Assembly: GCA_041389885.1 (NCBI GenBank)
Contig: JAWKRB010000015.1
Location: forward strand, 1 to 64,000
DNA: 64,000 nucleotides
From: JAWKRB01 sp041389885
GTDB taxonomy: Bacteria; Myxococcota_A; Polyangia; Polyangiales; Ga0077539
Reading direction: 5' to 3'
A program made the translations under genes and the position numbers. Within the stretch, counting starts at the first letter, position 1; each line of letters starts with the position of its first letter. Below the pieces are notes generated by a model. That model had not been told where the DNA came from and made no database searches. It saw only the letters and a list, made by a program, of their open reading frames with translations. Shown one piece after another: positions 43,174 through 51,179 of the stretch.

Positions 43174-44256
43174 ATGAACGCCAGCGAACAGCTCTCTGCG
43201 GACCTCGAAGCGGCCGCCCTCCGCGCCCTCGCGGCGACCTGGGGCGACTACAACCACACGTATTTTCGAGGGCTCATGCGCCCCCCCGCGCTCGGCCTCG
43301 CCGACGCGCGCGGGAGCTACGCGCGGTGGGTGCGCGAGCATCGGCGCATCGAGTTCGCGCGGCACGCGCTGCGCGAGCTCACCTGGGGGCAGATCGACGA
43401 GGTGCTCAAGCACGAGATGGCGCACCAGTACGTCGACGAGGTGCTCGGGCGCCTCGACGAGACCGCGCACGGCCCGGCGTTTCAGCGCGTCTGCGAAGAC
43501 CGCGGCATCGACGCCCGCGCCAGCGGCGCGCCGGAGCACGCGCCCACCGCCGAGGAGAAGCAGGTGCTCGAGCGCATCGCGCGGCTCCTCGCCCTCGCGG
43601 GCTCTCCCAACGAGCACGAGGCGCAGGCGGCGATGAACGCGGCGCGGCGGCTGATGCTCAAGCACAACCTCGACGCGGGGCGGGCGAAGGCCGCGCGCGG
43701 CTTCGTGTTTCGCAACCTCGGCGAGGCCGTCACGCGCATCGACGAGGCCACGTCGTACATCGGCACGATCCTCGCGGAGTTCTTCTTCGTCGAGGTGATC
43801 ACCGTGCGGGTGTGGCGCGTGCGCGAGGGGCGCCACGGCAGCGTGCTCGAGGTCACCGGCACGCCCGAGAACGTCGCGATGGCCGAGTACGTGTTCTCGT
43901 TCCTCAACCACACCGCCGACGCGCTCTGGACGCTGCACAAGCGCCAGCTCGGGATTCGCGGCGACAAGGACCGGCGGCAGTTTCGCGCCGGGGTGATGCG
44001 GGGCTTCTGGGAGAAGCTCGGCGTCGAGCGCAAGTCCAACGAGGCGAGCGGGCTCATCTGGGTCGGCGACCCCGCGCTGAGCGAGTTCTTTCGCAAGCGA
44101 TTCCCGCGGATACGCTCGGTGACCCGCGGGGGCGGCGCCAAGGGCGAGGCCTACGACCACGGCCGCTCCCAGGGCCGCGAGCTCGTGCTGCGCAAGGGGG
44201 TCGACGGCGGCGGCGGCGACCGGGGGCTGCGGCTGGGTCCGGGCTCGCGCGCGTAG
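43174..44256 (+). CDS. SprT-like metallopeptidase fused to DUF2786
   Basis: 360 aa. The N-terminal SprT-like domain (about 10-120) contains the zinc motif HEMAH at 80-84 in DEVLKHEMAHQYVDEV, and a plausible third ligand at H99 (ETAHGPAF). A DUF2786 helix pair follows (about 127-170: LERIARLLALAGSPNEHEAQ, AARRLMLKHNL). A C-terminal domain of about 180 residues (YIGTILAEFFFVEVITVRVW, VEVTGTPENVAMAEYVF, HKRQLGIRGDKDRRQFRAG) is the usual partner of DUF2786. SprT-type domains can process DNA-protein crosslinks or are found in phage-linked proteins; the role here is unknown. It is cytosolic by lack of a signal. Confidence 0.8.
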   Translation: MNASEQLSADLEAAALRALAATWGDYNHTYFRGLMRPPALGLADARGSYARWVREHRRIEFARHALRELTWGQIDEVLKHEMAHQYVDEVLGRLDETAHGPAFQRVCEDRGIDARASGAPEHAPTAEEKQVLERIARLLALAGSPNEHEAQAAMNAARRLMLKHNLDAGRAKAARGFVFRNLGEAVTRIDEATSYIGTILAEFFFVEVITVRVWRVREGRHGSVLEVTGTPENVAMAEYVFSFLNHTADALWTLHKRQLGIRGDKDRRQFRAGVMRGFWEKLGVERKSNEASGLIWVGDPALSEFFRKRFPRIRSVTRGGGAKGEAYDHGRSQGRELVLRKGVDGGGGDRGLRLGPGSRA

Positions 44257-44266
44257 CGCGAAGGCG

Positions 44267-44417
44267 CCTACGCAGAACCACGGTGCCGTTTGCGACGCCG
44301 ATCGGCGTCGCGCTGCGGCGTCGTGATCGCTCGGAATCCATCGAGGATGCCGTCGCGATCACTCCTTGCGGCGCTCGCATCTCGACGCCGCAATTCGGCA
44401 CGTTGGTTCTGCGTAGG
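44267..44417. repeat. 151-bp structured inverted repeat between convergent genes
   Basis: The outer arms CCTACGCAGAACCACGGTGCCG (44267-44288) and its near-complement at 44396-44417 differ at only two of 22 positions. Inside is a perfect 20-bp palindrome, GCGACGCCGATCGGCGTCGC (44292-44311). A further pair, GTGATCGC and GCGATCAC, lies at about 44323 and 44354. The inner arms also show partial complementarity (GCGGCGTCG and CGACGCCGC). The element sits between convergent stop codons (44256 and 44421), so it could act as a two-way terminator or be a small mobile or REP-like repeat. It has no relation that I can see to the 508-bp element at 3.3 kb. Confidence 0.75.
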
Positions 44418-44420
44418 GTT

Positions 44421-45800
44421 CTAACGCTCCCGCGCGACGTGGAGCACGAAGTACCCGTTCGCCGACTGCGGCATGTCGGGCTCGAAGGTCTCGTCGCCGA
44501 GGTCGGTCACCGCGATCACCACCCGCGCCGCGTCGCCGAGGGAGTCAACCCGGGTGGACCACTCGCCCTCGACCACCGGCGGCGCGTCGAGGGAGGGCAG
44601 CGCGACGCCGCGCGCGGTGATGCGCAGCACGCGCACCAGCCAGCGGCGCGAGGGCGTCGCGTGGAGCCAGATCGAGAGCCCGCCCTGGAGGGGCGCGTCG
44701 CCCAGGTCGAGGTTGACGACCTGCGCCCCCGTGGGCTCCAGCGGCGCGGTGGGGCGCGCCCAGGCGGGGAGCGCGCGCCATGAGAGCTCCAGGGCGTTCG
44801 CGTCGAGCCCCGCGGCGGGGGGCGTGCCGCTCTCGTCGCAGTTCCAGCCCGTGACCGCGCGCTGCGCGGAGAAATGCGCGAGGGCGCCCCGGAGGTTGAG
44901 GGGCTCGTCGCGAAAGAGCCGGCGGAGGTAGTCGAGCACGTCGGGCTCGTCGAGGAGCCTCGCCGCGCTCGGGGCGCTCCACCCCGCGGCGCTGCGAATC
45001 ACCCCCTCGAGGAGGGTGTTGCGGCGGTCGTCGTAGCGCGCCAGGAGCCACGAGAAGAACAGCCCCGAGCCCCGCGCGGCGAGGACCTCGGCGTCGGTCT
45101 CGACGGCGCCGCCGAGCACCGCGCGCCAGGGGGTGGCTTGAAACGCGCGCACGGCCTCCGGGTCGGCGGGCAGGTCGAGGGCGCGCTCGGCGAGGACGCG
45201 ACCGAGCCCGTAGAGCACCCGCGGGGGGTGGTCGGCCTTGGCGCCCAGGATCACCGCGCGGGCCACGCCCTCGGCCACGGCCCGGCGAAAGCGGTCGCGG
45301 TCGGCGTCGGCCGCGGCTAGGACGAAGGCGCTGGCCCGGTCCCACCCCGCGACGGTGACCATGGCGTCGACGGGCGTCGCGCTGCGAGGGCCTCCCGCGC
45401 GCACGTACACGTCCAGCCCGGGGTCTCCGCCGCGCAGGCCGTCGGGCCACGGGGACTCGAGGCGCACGGCGCGTTCGCAGTAGTCCAGGGTCTTCGCCGC
45501 CGCGTCGAGGGCCACGTCGGCCAGCTCGGGGGAGACCCCCGCGCCGAGGTGCACCGTCACCGGGGCGCGGAGCGAGGGAACCCGCCCGATGTCATCGACG
45601 GGGCGCGGCGTGTCGAGGGGCACGGGCTGCCCGTAGGCCAGGTCGGGCCAGGCGGGCTCGTCGGAGGAGATCACCGCGGCGTCGCGGGGTTGGGCCTGGA
45701 GCCGCCCCGAGCAGGTCATCGCTGCGGTCAGGGTCAGGGCCACACATGCGCGTCGCACCCGCGCACGATACAACCGAATTGCGGCGGAGGGATCGGTCAT
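44421..45800 (-). CDS. Secreted protein of unknown function
   Basis: 459 aa. The N-terminus MTDPSAAIRLYRARVRRAC leads to a hydrophobic stretch (VALTLTAAMTCSG), probably a signal peptide ending near residue 37; a start at the Val just before RRAC is also possible. The body is rich in helices (VALDAAAKTLDYCERAV, AVAEGVARAVILGAK) and ends in a beta domain (SIWLHATPSRRWLVRVLRIT; ARVVIAVTDLGDETF). It lacks the HExxH of gluzincin peptidases, though the helical order is somewhat like peptidase-associated proteins. I recognise no family. It is divergent from the V4R-like/unknown gene with 14 bp between starts. Confidence 0.5.
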   Translation of the reverse strand: MTDPSAAIRLYRARVRRACVALTLTAAMTCSGRLQAQPRDAAVISSDEPAWPDLAYGQPVPLDTPRPVDDIGRVPSLRAPVTVHLGAGVSPELADVALDAAAKTLDYCERAVRLESPWPDGLRGGDPGLDVYVRAGGPRSATPVDAMVTVAGWDRASAFVLAAADADRDRFRRAVAEGVARAVILGAKADHPPRVLYGLGRVLAERALDLPADPEAVRAFQATPWRAVLGGAVETDAEVLAARGSGLFFSWLLARYDDRRNTLLEGVIRSAAGWSAPSAARLLDEPDVLDYLRRLFRDEPLNLRGALAHFSAQRAVTGWNCDESGTPPAAGLDANALELSWRALPAWARPTAPLEPTGAQVVNLDLGDAPLQGGLSIWLHATPSRRWLVRVLRITARGVALPSLDAPPVVEGEWSTRVDSLGDAARVVIAVTDLGDETFEPDMPQSANGYFVLHVARER

Positions 45801-45814
45801 GCCATCGTGCGCCG

Positions 45815-46375
45815 GTGAGCGCCCGAGGTGCTGAGCTTCAGCCGTCCGTTGTGGTGGACTTCCCCAGGGGACGCATCGAGTCGCGCGGAGGGACCACGGA
45901 GCGTGTCGTGGTCCTCTCGGCGGCGAGCTTTGCGAGCCTGTTCGAGCTCCCCGCCGTGTTCGAGAGCCTGGCCGACAGCCTCGCCGAGGCCGTCGCGAGA
46001 GAGGCGTTGGAGCACCTCGCGGGGGATCCCGACCCGCTGCCCGACGAGGTCGCGCGGTGCATCTCGCTCGGCACGGCGTCGCGCGGCATGGGCCTGGTGG
46101 AGTTCGAGCGCTGGGGCGACCTGCTCTGCGCGGTGTGGAGGGATCCCCCGGCGTCGTCGGCGCGCTTCGAGCCCTTCGTCGAACGCTTTCTCGCGCGGGT
46201 CGTGGGCGACGCCGTCGGCTGCGACGCCTCGGGCGCGGTGATCTACCGCAGCGCCGAGCGCATCACCGTGCTCCTGGGCGCGCCTGAGACCTGCGACCAC
46301 GTGCGCGAGCTCGTCGCGCAGGGCGTGACGCTCCCGCGCCTCGTCGATCACCTCGCCGCGGGAGAGCCTTCATGA
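45815..46375 (+). CDS. Unrecognised cytosolic protein, first gene of the kinase operon
   Basis: 186 aa from a GTG at 45815. The sequence begins VSARGAELQPSVVVDFPRG and has VVVLSAASFASLFELPAVF, then SLGTASRGMGLVEFERWGDL and LCAVWRDPPAS. The end (ERITVLLGAPETCDHVREL) is a strand-helix unit. The layout (helical bundle, then Gly-rich turn, Trp-rich loop) is loosely like V4R-type sensor domains, but no definite motif is present. No membrane segment occurs. Its stop overlaps the next gene's start (ATGA), and together with the kinase and membrane genes it forms a coupled unit. A sensory or adaptor role is possible. Confidence 0.5.
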   Translation: MSARGAELQPSVVVDFPRGRIESRGGTTERVVVLSAASFASLFELPAVFESLADSLAEAVAREALEHLAGDPDPLPDEVARCISLGTASRGMGLVEFERWGDLLCAVWRDPPASSARFEPFVERFLARVVGDAVGCDASGAVIYRSAERITVLLGAPETCDHVRELVAQGVTLPRLVDHLAAGEPS

Positions 46376-47829
46376 GCCGCGCCGACAAGATCCAGCGCCT
46401 TGAGTCGATGCTCGTGCGGGTCCTCGCGCGCAAGGACATCACGCGCATTCGCCCGCAGCCCGCGCCCACGGGCCCCGCGCCGCGCTCTGCCCCGTCGAGG
46501 TCCGAGGCGCTGGAGTCGATCATGGGTCCGGCGATGGACCTCGGCGCCGACGACCTGTCCGAGGTGCCGACCTCGTTGATCCAGGGGCGCGCGGCGCCGA
46601 GCGACGACGTGCTCGCGGCGCCCGAGCCCGCGTTTCAGATCGAGGGCCGCGCCCGCGCGCCCGAGCCCCGGTCCCCCGTGTCGGTCTCCGAGGCGCCCCC
46701 CGCGCCGCCCCCCGAGGAGGAGCTCCCGACGCTCTCGGACGACGCCCCAGGGCTCGCCCTCGTCGTCGAACCCGCGGCGCCCGAAGCGTCCGAAGCCCCT
46801 GCGCCGCAGTCGATTCTGCCTGCGCCTGAGGAGCCCACCGCGCAGGTCGAAGCGCCGCCGACGCGGGTCACAGAGGCGACCACGGTGCCCCCGGCGGAGC
46901 TCGTCGAGGTCTCCGAACCGGAGTCGTCCGTGCTCATCGAGATCACCGACGAGCCCGCGGCGGAGCTCATCGAGGTCACCGACGAGCCCGCGGCGGAGCT
47001 CATCGAGGTCACCGACGAGCCCGCGGCGGAAGGCTCGTTGAGGTCACCGACGAGCCCGCGGCGGAACCTGCGGCGGAACTCATCGAGGTCACCGACGAGC
47101 CCGGCGGCGGAACTCATCGAGGTCACCGACGAGCCCGCGGCGGAGCTCATCGAGGTCACCGACGAGCCCGCGGCGGAGCCTGCGGCGGAGCTCATCGAGG
47201 TCACCGACGAGCCCGCGGCGGAGCCTGCGGCGGAGCTCATCGAGGTCACCGACGAGCCCGCGGCGGAGCCTGCGGCGGAGCTCATCGAGGTCACCGACGA
47301 GCCTGCGGCGGAGCTCATCGAGGTCACCGAGGAGCCCGCGGCGGAGCTCATCGAGGTCGCCGAGGAGCCCGCGGCGGAGCTCATCGAGGTCGCCGAGGAG
47401 CCCGCGGCGGAGCTCATCGAGGTCACCGAGGAACCTGCGGCGGAGCCCGCTCAGGAGAGCGTCGAGCCCGAGGAGTTTGATCTCTCCGTGGCGGCCGCGC
47501 TGCAGCCCGAGCCCACGCGCCACACTCCCCCCCCGCTGCCCCTCGGGCTCCCCGATGAGGAGGTGTCCGCGAGCGATGTCGGCGTCGCTCCGGATGCCTC
47601 GAGGATTCGCGAGTCGATCCCTGCGCCGAGGGAGCCTGAGAGCCTCAAGCCCCCGCGTGACCCGTCGGCGCCGCCCGCCGCGCTGAGCGCTCTGCACCCC
47701 GAGGTCTTCGCGTCGGCGCTGCCCGAGGTGCCGGGCTTTGTGAGCGTCGTCGCGCCCACGGCGGCAGAGCGTCCTCGAACCCTGCGCGGGATGATGGAAC
47801 GCGCGCTCTCGCTGCGCCCGCGGCGCTGA
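46372..47829 (+). CDS. Repeat-rich acidic protein with internal double frameshift
   Basis: 485 aa, ATG overlapping the preceding stop. A helical N-terminus (KIQRLESMLVRVLARKDI) is followed by a Pro/Ala-rich region. From about residue 190 to 360 it is built of units of 11 residues with consensus ELIEVTDEPAA, some with a 4-residue insert (EPAA). The repeat is broken once: between about residues 220 and 244 it reads EGSLRSPTSPRRNLRRNSS, which is the same DNA read in another frame. A +2 change near 47030 and a +1 near 47103 cancel out, so the frame is restored. The C-terminus (LPLGLPDEEVSASDVG) is unstructured-looking. It may be a flexible scaffold or a substrate for the kinase encoded downstream. 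Confidence 0.65.
   Translation: MSRADKIQRLESMLVRVLARKDITRIRPQPAPTGPAPRSAPSRSEALESIMGPAMDLGADDLSEVPTSLIQGRAAPSDDVLAAPEPAFQIEGRARAPEPRSPVSVSEAPPAPPPEEELPTLSDDAPGLALVVEPAAPEASEAPAPQSILPAPEEPTAQVEAPPTRVTEATTVPPAELVEVSEPESSVLIEITDEPAAELIEVTDEPAAELIEVTDEPAAEGSLRSPTSPRRNLRRNSSRSPTSPAAELIEVTDEPAAELIEVTDEPAAEPAAELIEVTDEPAAEPAAELIEVTDEPAAEPAAELIEVTDEPAAELIEVTEEPAAELIEVAEEPAAELIEVAEEPAAELIEVTEEPAAEPAQESVEPEEFDLSVAAALQPEPTRHTPPPLPLGLPDEEVSASDVGVAPDASRIRESIPAPREPESLKPPRDPSAPPAALSALHPEVFASALPEVPGFVSVVAPTAAERPRTLRGMMERALSLRPRR
46936..47450 (+). repeat. 33-bp tandem repeat array (ELIEVTDEPAA units)
   Basis: About fifteen units encoding ELIEV(T/A)(D/E)EPAA, in 33-bp steps with occasional 12-bp extensions coding EPAA. 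The array explains most of the length of the protein that carries it. One unit contains the compensated frameshift, and late units change TDEP to AEEP or TEEP. The repeats suggest recent expansion by slippage or unequal crossover. Confidence 0.8.
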
Positions 47830-47843
47830 CCGCGAGCGCTGAC

Positions 47844-50396
47844 TTGAGCGAGCGGTCACCCGACGAAGGCACAGAGGGAGCGTTCCCGCGGACCTTCGGT
47901 CGCTACACGCTCCTCGAGGCCATGCCCGGCGGAGGCATGGGTGAGGTCGCCCTCGCGGTCAGCGGCGTGTCCGTGCGGCGCCTGTGCGTGGTCAAGACCG
48001 TGCGCAGCGACCACGCGGGGCACCTCCCCACCGTCACCCGCTTTCTCGACGAGGGGCGTCTCCTCGCGGCGCTGACGCACCCGAACATCGCGCAGATCCT
48101 CGAGGCGGGCATCGAGGGCTCGGTGCCCTTCGTCGCGATGGAGTACATCTCCGGGATCGACCTCGACATCGTGATGCGCACCGCGCGCGCGATCAACGAG
48201 ACCCTGCCGGTCGACTTCGTGCTCACGGTCATCTCGCACGCGCTCGACGCCATCGCGTACGCCAACACGGCCACCTCCCTCGAGGGGCACCCGCTCGGGA
48301 TCGTGCATCGGGACCTCGGTCCGCCCAACATCCGGCTCTCGTGGGACGGCACCGTGAAGGTGCTGGATTTCGGCACCGCCCTCGCCACCGGGCGCGCGAC
48401 GCAGACCCTGCACGGAGTGATGTTCGGCCGCCCCGAGTACGCCTCGCCGGAGCAGTGCCGGGGCGACGACCTCGACACCCGCAGCGACCTGTACACCCTC
48501 GGCCTCGTGACCTGGGAGATGCTCAGCGGCAAGGACTTCGCGACGGGCGACGGCACCGAGCACATGATCGCCGTCGCCCACGGACGCAAGACCCTGGAGC
48601 CCCTGAGAGGCTCTCGCCCCGACCTGCCCGAGGGGCTCGAGCGCTGGCTCGCGACGATGACGGCGTACGAGCCCGACGCGCGGTTCTCCGACGCGGCGAC
48701 GGCGCGCAGGCGGCTCCTCGACCTCGCGCAGTCCGCGGGCGTGCGGGCCGACCGCGAGTGCGTCGCGCGAGACCTCCTGCGGCTCTTTCCCGGTCACCGC
48801 GAAGAGGACGCGGAGCGCGTGCGCGAGCTCGCCGCCCAGGCGCCCACCTCGGTGACGCCCCCCCGCGTCTCGCTGCGCGACGCGACGACCGAGCCCATGG
48901 GCGTCCTCGCCGACGCCAACCTCCTGCGCGGCACGCGATACCGCACCGGCGCCCTCCTCGGTCGGGGCGGCATGGGCGAGGTGTGGGCCGCGGAGCACGT
49001 CGACCTCGGTCGCACCGTGGCGGTGAAGGTCCTCGACCCCGAGACCTCGAACGACCCGCGGGTGGTGGAGCGCTTTCGCATGGAGGCTCGGGCCATCGCG
49101 GCACTCACCCACCCCAACCTGGTGCACATCTACGACCTCGGGTCCACCGAGGACGGCCGGCTCTTCTACGCCATGGAGCGCCTGCGCGGCGTCACCCTCC
49201 GCGAGCGCCTCGACGCCGCGAGCGACGGCGCGGCGCGGCCTTCGGTCGAGGAGTACGTGCGCATCGGCGTCGGCGTGGCGCAGGGCCTCGCCGCGGCGCA
49301 CGCGGTGGGGGTGGTCCACCGCGACATCAAGCCCGAGAACATCTTTCTCACCGACGACGGCGCGGTGAAGCTCCTCGACTTCGGCGTGGCGAAGACCACC
49401 AACGCCTCCATCGCCCGGGGGAGCTCGAACCTCACCGTGGCGGGGCAGGTGTTCGGAACGCCGGCGTACATGTCCCCCGAGCAGGCCAAGGGCCTCGCCG
49501 TCGACCACCGCGCCGACCTCTACGCCCTCGCCGCGGTGCTCTACGAGTGCCTCTCCGGGTCTCCGCTCTTTCCCGACGCGACGCCCGTCGAGACCATGGC
49601 GCAGCACATCCACGCCGAGCCGATGCCGCTGAGCCAGCGGGCGCCTCGAGGGAGCGTGCCCGCGGCGCTCGACGCGGTGATCATGGGCTCCCTCTCGAAG
49701 GAGCCCGCGCACCGCGCGCAGAGCGCGCGAGAGTTCGCCGACGCGCTGGGGCGATCCCTCGACGCGAGCGCGGTCACGCCCGCGTCGCCGCCGACCTCGT
49801 CCCGGTGGGCGATTCGCGTCGTCGCCGCGCTGGGGGCGCTCGCGGTGGTGGGCGGGGTCACCCTGGGCCTCTGGCTGCAGCGCAGAAACCTCCCGGTGGA
49901 GCCGCCCGCGCGCGGGTCGTCGCACGCCCCGGGCCCCTCCCTCGCGCCCGTCGTCGCGCCGCCGGTCGCCCTCGCCCTCACGGACGCCTCCGCGCAGGCC
50001 GACGACGTCTCGGCCCCGCCCAACGACGCGCCGGGCGACGCGCCGGGCGACGCGCCCGTCGCTCCGAACGCGGCCTCGAGCGCGGGTTCGTCGCCGCCGA
50101 CGACGCCCGAAGTTGCTGCCGCGCAGCAAGACGCGCCGCGCGAGAACTGGTACGGCAGGGCGCGGCGGGAGCTCGCCGCGGGGCACCATGAGCTCGCCGC
50201 GGAGTACGCGCAAGAGGCGATCCGACGGCGGCAGCACCAGCGCCGCGCGCGGCTGGTGTACGGCCAGGCGCTGCTCAACCTGGGGCGTCGAGAAGACGCG
50301 ATTCGGCAGTGGAACATGGTGCTCGCGCAGGATCCCTCGAACCAGGAGGCCCGCCGGCTCCTGCGCTACGCCGACGCCCAGGGGGGCGCGCGTTGA
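47844..50396 (+). CDS. Ser/Thr kinase with two kinase domains, TM helix and TPR-like tail
   Basis: 850 aa from a TTG at 47844. The first kinase domain (about 15-295) has PGGGMGEVALAV, K51 (VVKTV) and a DFG at about 175, but its catalytic loop reads HRDLGPPN (about 155), with Gly in place of the usual Lys. The second domain (about 365-640) is canonical: GRGGMGEVWAAE, VAVKVLD, VVHRDIKPENIFL (about 490-502), LLDFGVAK and GTPAYMSPEQA. A membrane helix (VVAALGALAVVGGVTLGLWL, about 658-677) follows. Outside the membrane are a Pro/Ala-rich stretch and a TPR-like end (AGHHELAAEYAQEAIRR; ALLNLGRREDAIRQWNMVLA). Two kinase domains in one membrane protein are uncommon. It is coupled to the genes on both sides. 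Confidence 0.85.
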   Translation: MSERSPDEGTEGAFPRTFGRYTLLEAMPGGGMGEVALAVSGVSVRRLCVVKTVRSDHAGHLPTVTRFLDEGRLLAALTHPNIAQILEAGIEGSVPFVAMEYISGIDLDIVMRTARAINETLPVDFVLTVISHALDAIAYANTATSLEGHPLGIVHRDLGPPNIRLSWDGTVKVLDFGTALATGRATQTLHGVMFGRPEYASPEQCRGDDLDTRSDLYTLGLVTWEMLSGKDFATGDGTEHMIAVAHGRKTLEPLRGSRPDLPEGLERWLATMTAYEPDARFSDAATARRRLLDLAQSAGVRADRECVARDLLRLFPGHREEDAERVRELAAQAPTSVTPPRVSLRDATTEPMGVLADANLLRGTRYRTGALLGRGGMGEVWAAEHVDLGRTVAVKVLDPETSNDPRVVERFRMEARAIAALTHPNLVHIYDLGSTEDGRLFYAMERLRGVTLRERLDAASDGAARPSVEEYVRIGVGVAQGLAAAHAVGVVHRDIKPENIFLTDDGAVKLLDFGVAKTTNASIARGSSNLTVAGQVFGTPAYMSPEQAKGLAVDHRADLYALAAVLYECLSGSPLFPDATPVETMAQHIHAEPMPLSQRAPRGSVPAALDAVIMGSLSKEPAHRAQSAREFADALGRSLDASAVTPASPPTSSRWAIRVVAALGALAVVGGVTLGLWLQRRNLPVEPPARGSSHAPGPSLAPVVAPPVALALTDASAQADDVSAPPNDAPGDAPGDAPVAPNAASSAGSSPPTTPEVAAAQQDAPRENWYGRARRELAAGHHELAAEYAQEAIRRRQHQRRARLVYGQALLNLGRREDAIRQWNMVLAQDPSNQEARRLLRYADAQGGAR

Positions 50397-50803
50397 GCGA
50401 GGCGCAGAGGTTGCGTCGCCTGGGCGCGTTGTGCGTGGGGGTCGGCGCGCTGGCGTGGCTCTGGGGCTTCGCCGCGGCGCAGGAGCCGAGCTCGGCCTGG
50501 CACGTCCGAGGGGCGCCTTCGGCCGTCGACGCCCTCGCCACCCGCGCGTGGATCACGGGCCTCGCGTGCTACGTCGTCGGGGCGAGGGTGACGGGGGTCG
50601 ATCGGGTCCTGCGGGTGACGGCGTACCTGGGCGCCGCGCTCGCGCTGGGGGCGCACGCCGCGACGGCGTGGACGGGGTGGCTCGGGGTGCAGCTCTTCGA
50701 CCTGCGCTCCGGGGCGCGGACGATCCTCGCGGCGCGCGTGCTCGGCGGGCTCTTTCAGGGGCTCGCGCTCGTGCGGGCGCTCTGGCGCGCTCAGGTCGAC
50801 TAG
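50393..50803 (+). CDS. Small multi-pass membrane protein at the end of the kinase operon
   Basis: 136 aa from a TTG at 50393 that overlaps the kinase stop (TTGA). The product has about four membrane helices: LGALCVGVGALAWLWGFAAA, ITGLACYVVGARVTG, VTAYLGAALALGAHAATAW and LAARVLGGLFQGLALVRAL. The frame could be read from an earlier ATG at 50309, but that would run inside the kinase gene. No family is recognised. Position and overlap point to a joint job with the kinase, for example anchoring or sensing. It ends just before a strong hairpin. Confidence 0.6.
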   Translation: MSEAQRLRRLGALCVGVGALAWLWGFAAAQEPSSAWHVRGAPSAVDALATRAWITGLACYVVGARVTGVDRVLRVTAYLGAALALGAHAATAWTGWLGVQLFDLRSGARTILAARVLGGLFQGLALVRALWRAQVD

Positions 50804-50808
50804 GTCCT

Positions 50809-50845
50809 CCCCCCGGCGCCTCGCTCTCGCTTCAGCGCCGGGGGG
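50809..50845 (+). terminator. 11-bp GC stem after the kinase operon
   Basis: CCCCCCGGCGC (50809-50819) pairs perfectly with GCGCCGGGGGG (50835-50845) across a 15-nt loop. It starts six bases after the stop at 50803. There is no T-run after the stem, so it may stop transcription by another route or protect the mRNA end. Confidence 0.65.
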
Positions 50846-51179
50846 ATTCGAGGGTCTTAAGTCGGCGGCGGAACCGTTGGCGTTGGGGGAGACGCCGGTT
50901 CCGCTGCTTGCCTTACGCTTAAGCACCGCCCATGCCATCGTCGTGAGCACGAAGTTCCAGGGGGTTACGGGGGCCCTGGAGCGATCAGGGATGCAACTCT
51001 GAAAGCCGGGGTTTGCATTCGTGGGAGGGAGGGAGGGCGCCGGGGAGTCCCTGGTGCGGGCTCGACGACGCAATCCGCGGCGCGGAGCCCTTCGGCGCGC
51101 GGTGAACGTGATGTAGAGTGCCCGGTGGAGCGCGGGCCACAACTCGGAATCGTGGTGCCCTCGTCACAGGAGACGCAGC
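50846..51179. other. Intergenic region before the RCC1 lipoprotein gene
   Basis: About 330 bp without a gene. It holds another dyad (CGGAACCG at 50869 and CGGTTCCG at 50896) flanked by two CTTAAG sites near 50856 and 50917, so the whole segment 50855-50925 is symmetric. Further on are a short inverted pair (ATGCAA/TTGCAT near 50990-51020) and a ribosome site (AGGAG) just before the ATG at 51180. A promoter for the lipoprotein gene must lie here, but I cannot place it. Confidence 0.45.

Noticed and set aside
44421..45800. A gluzincin metallopeptidase
   Set aside because: There is no HExxH motif, only a loose helical resemblance.
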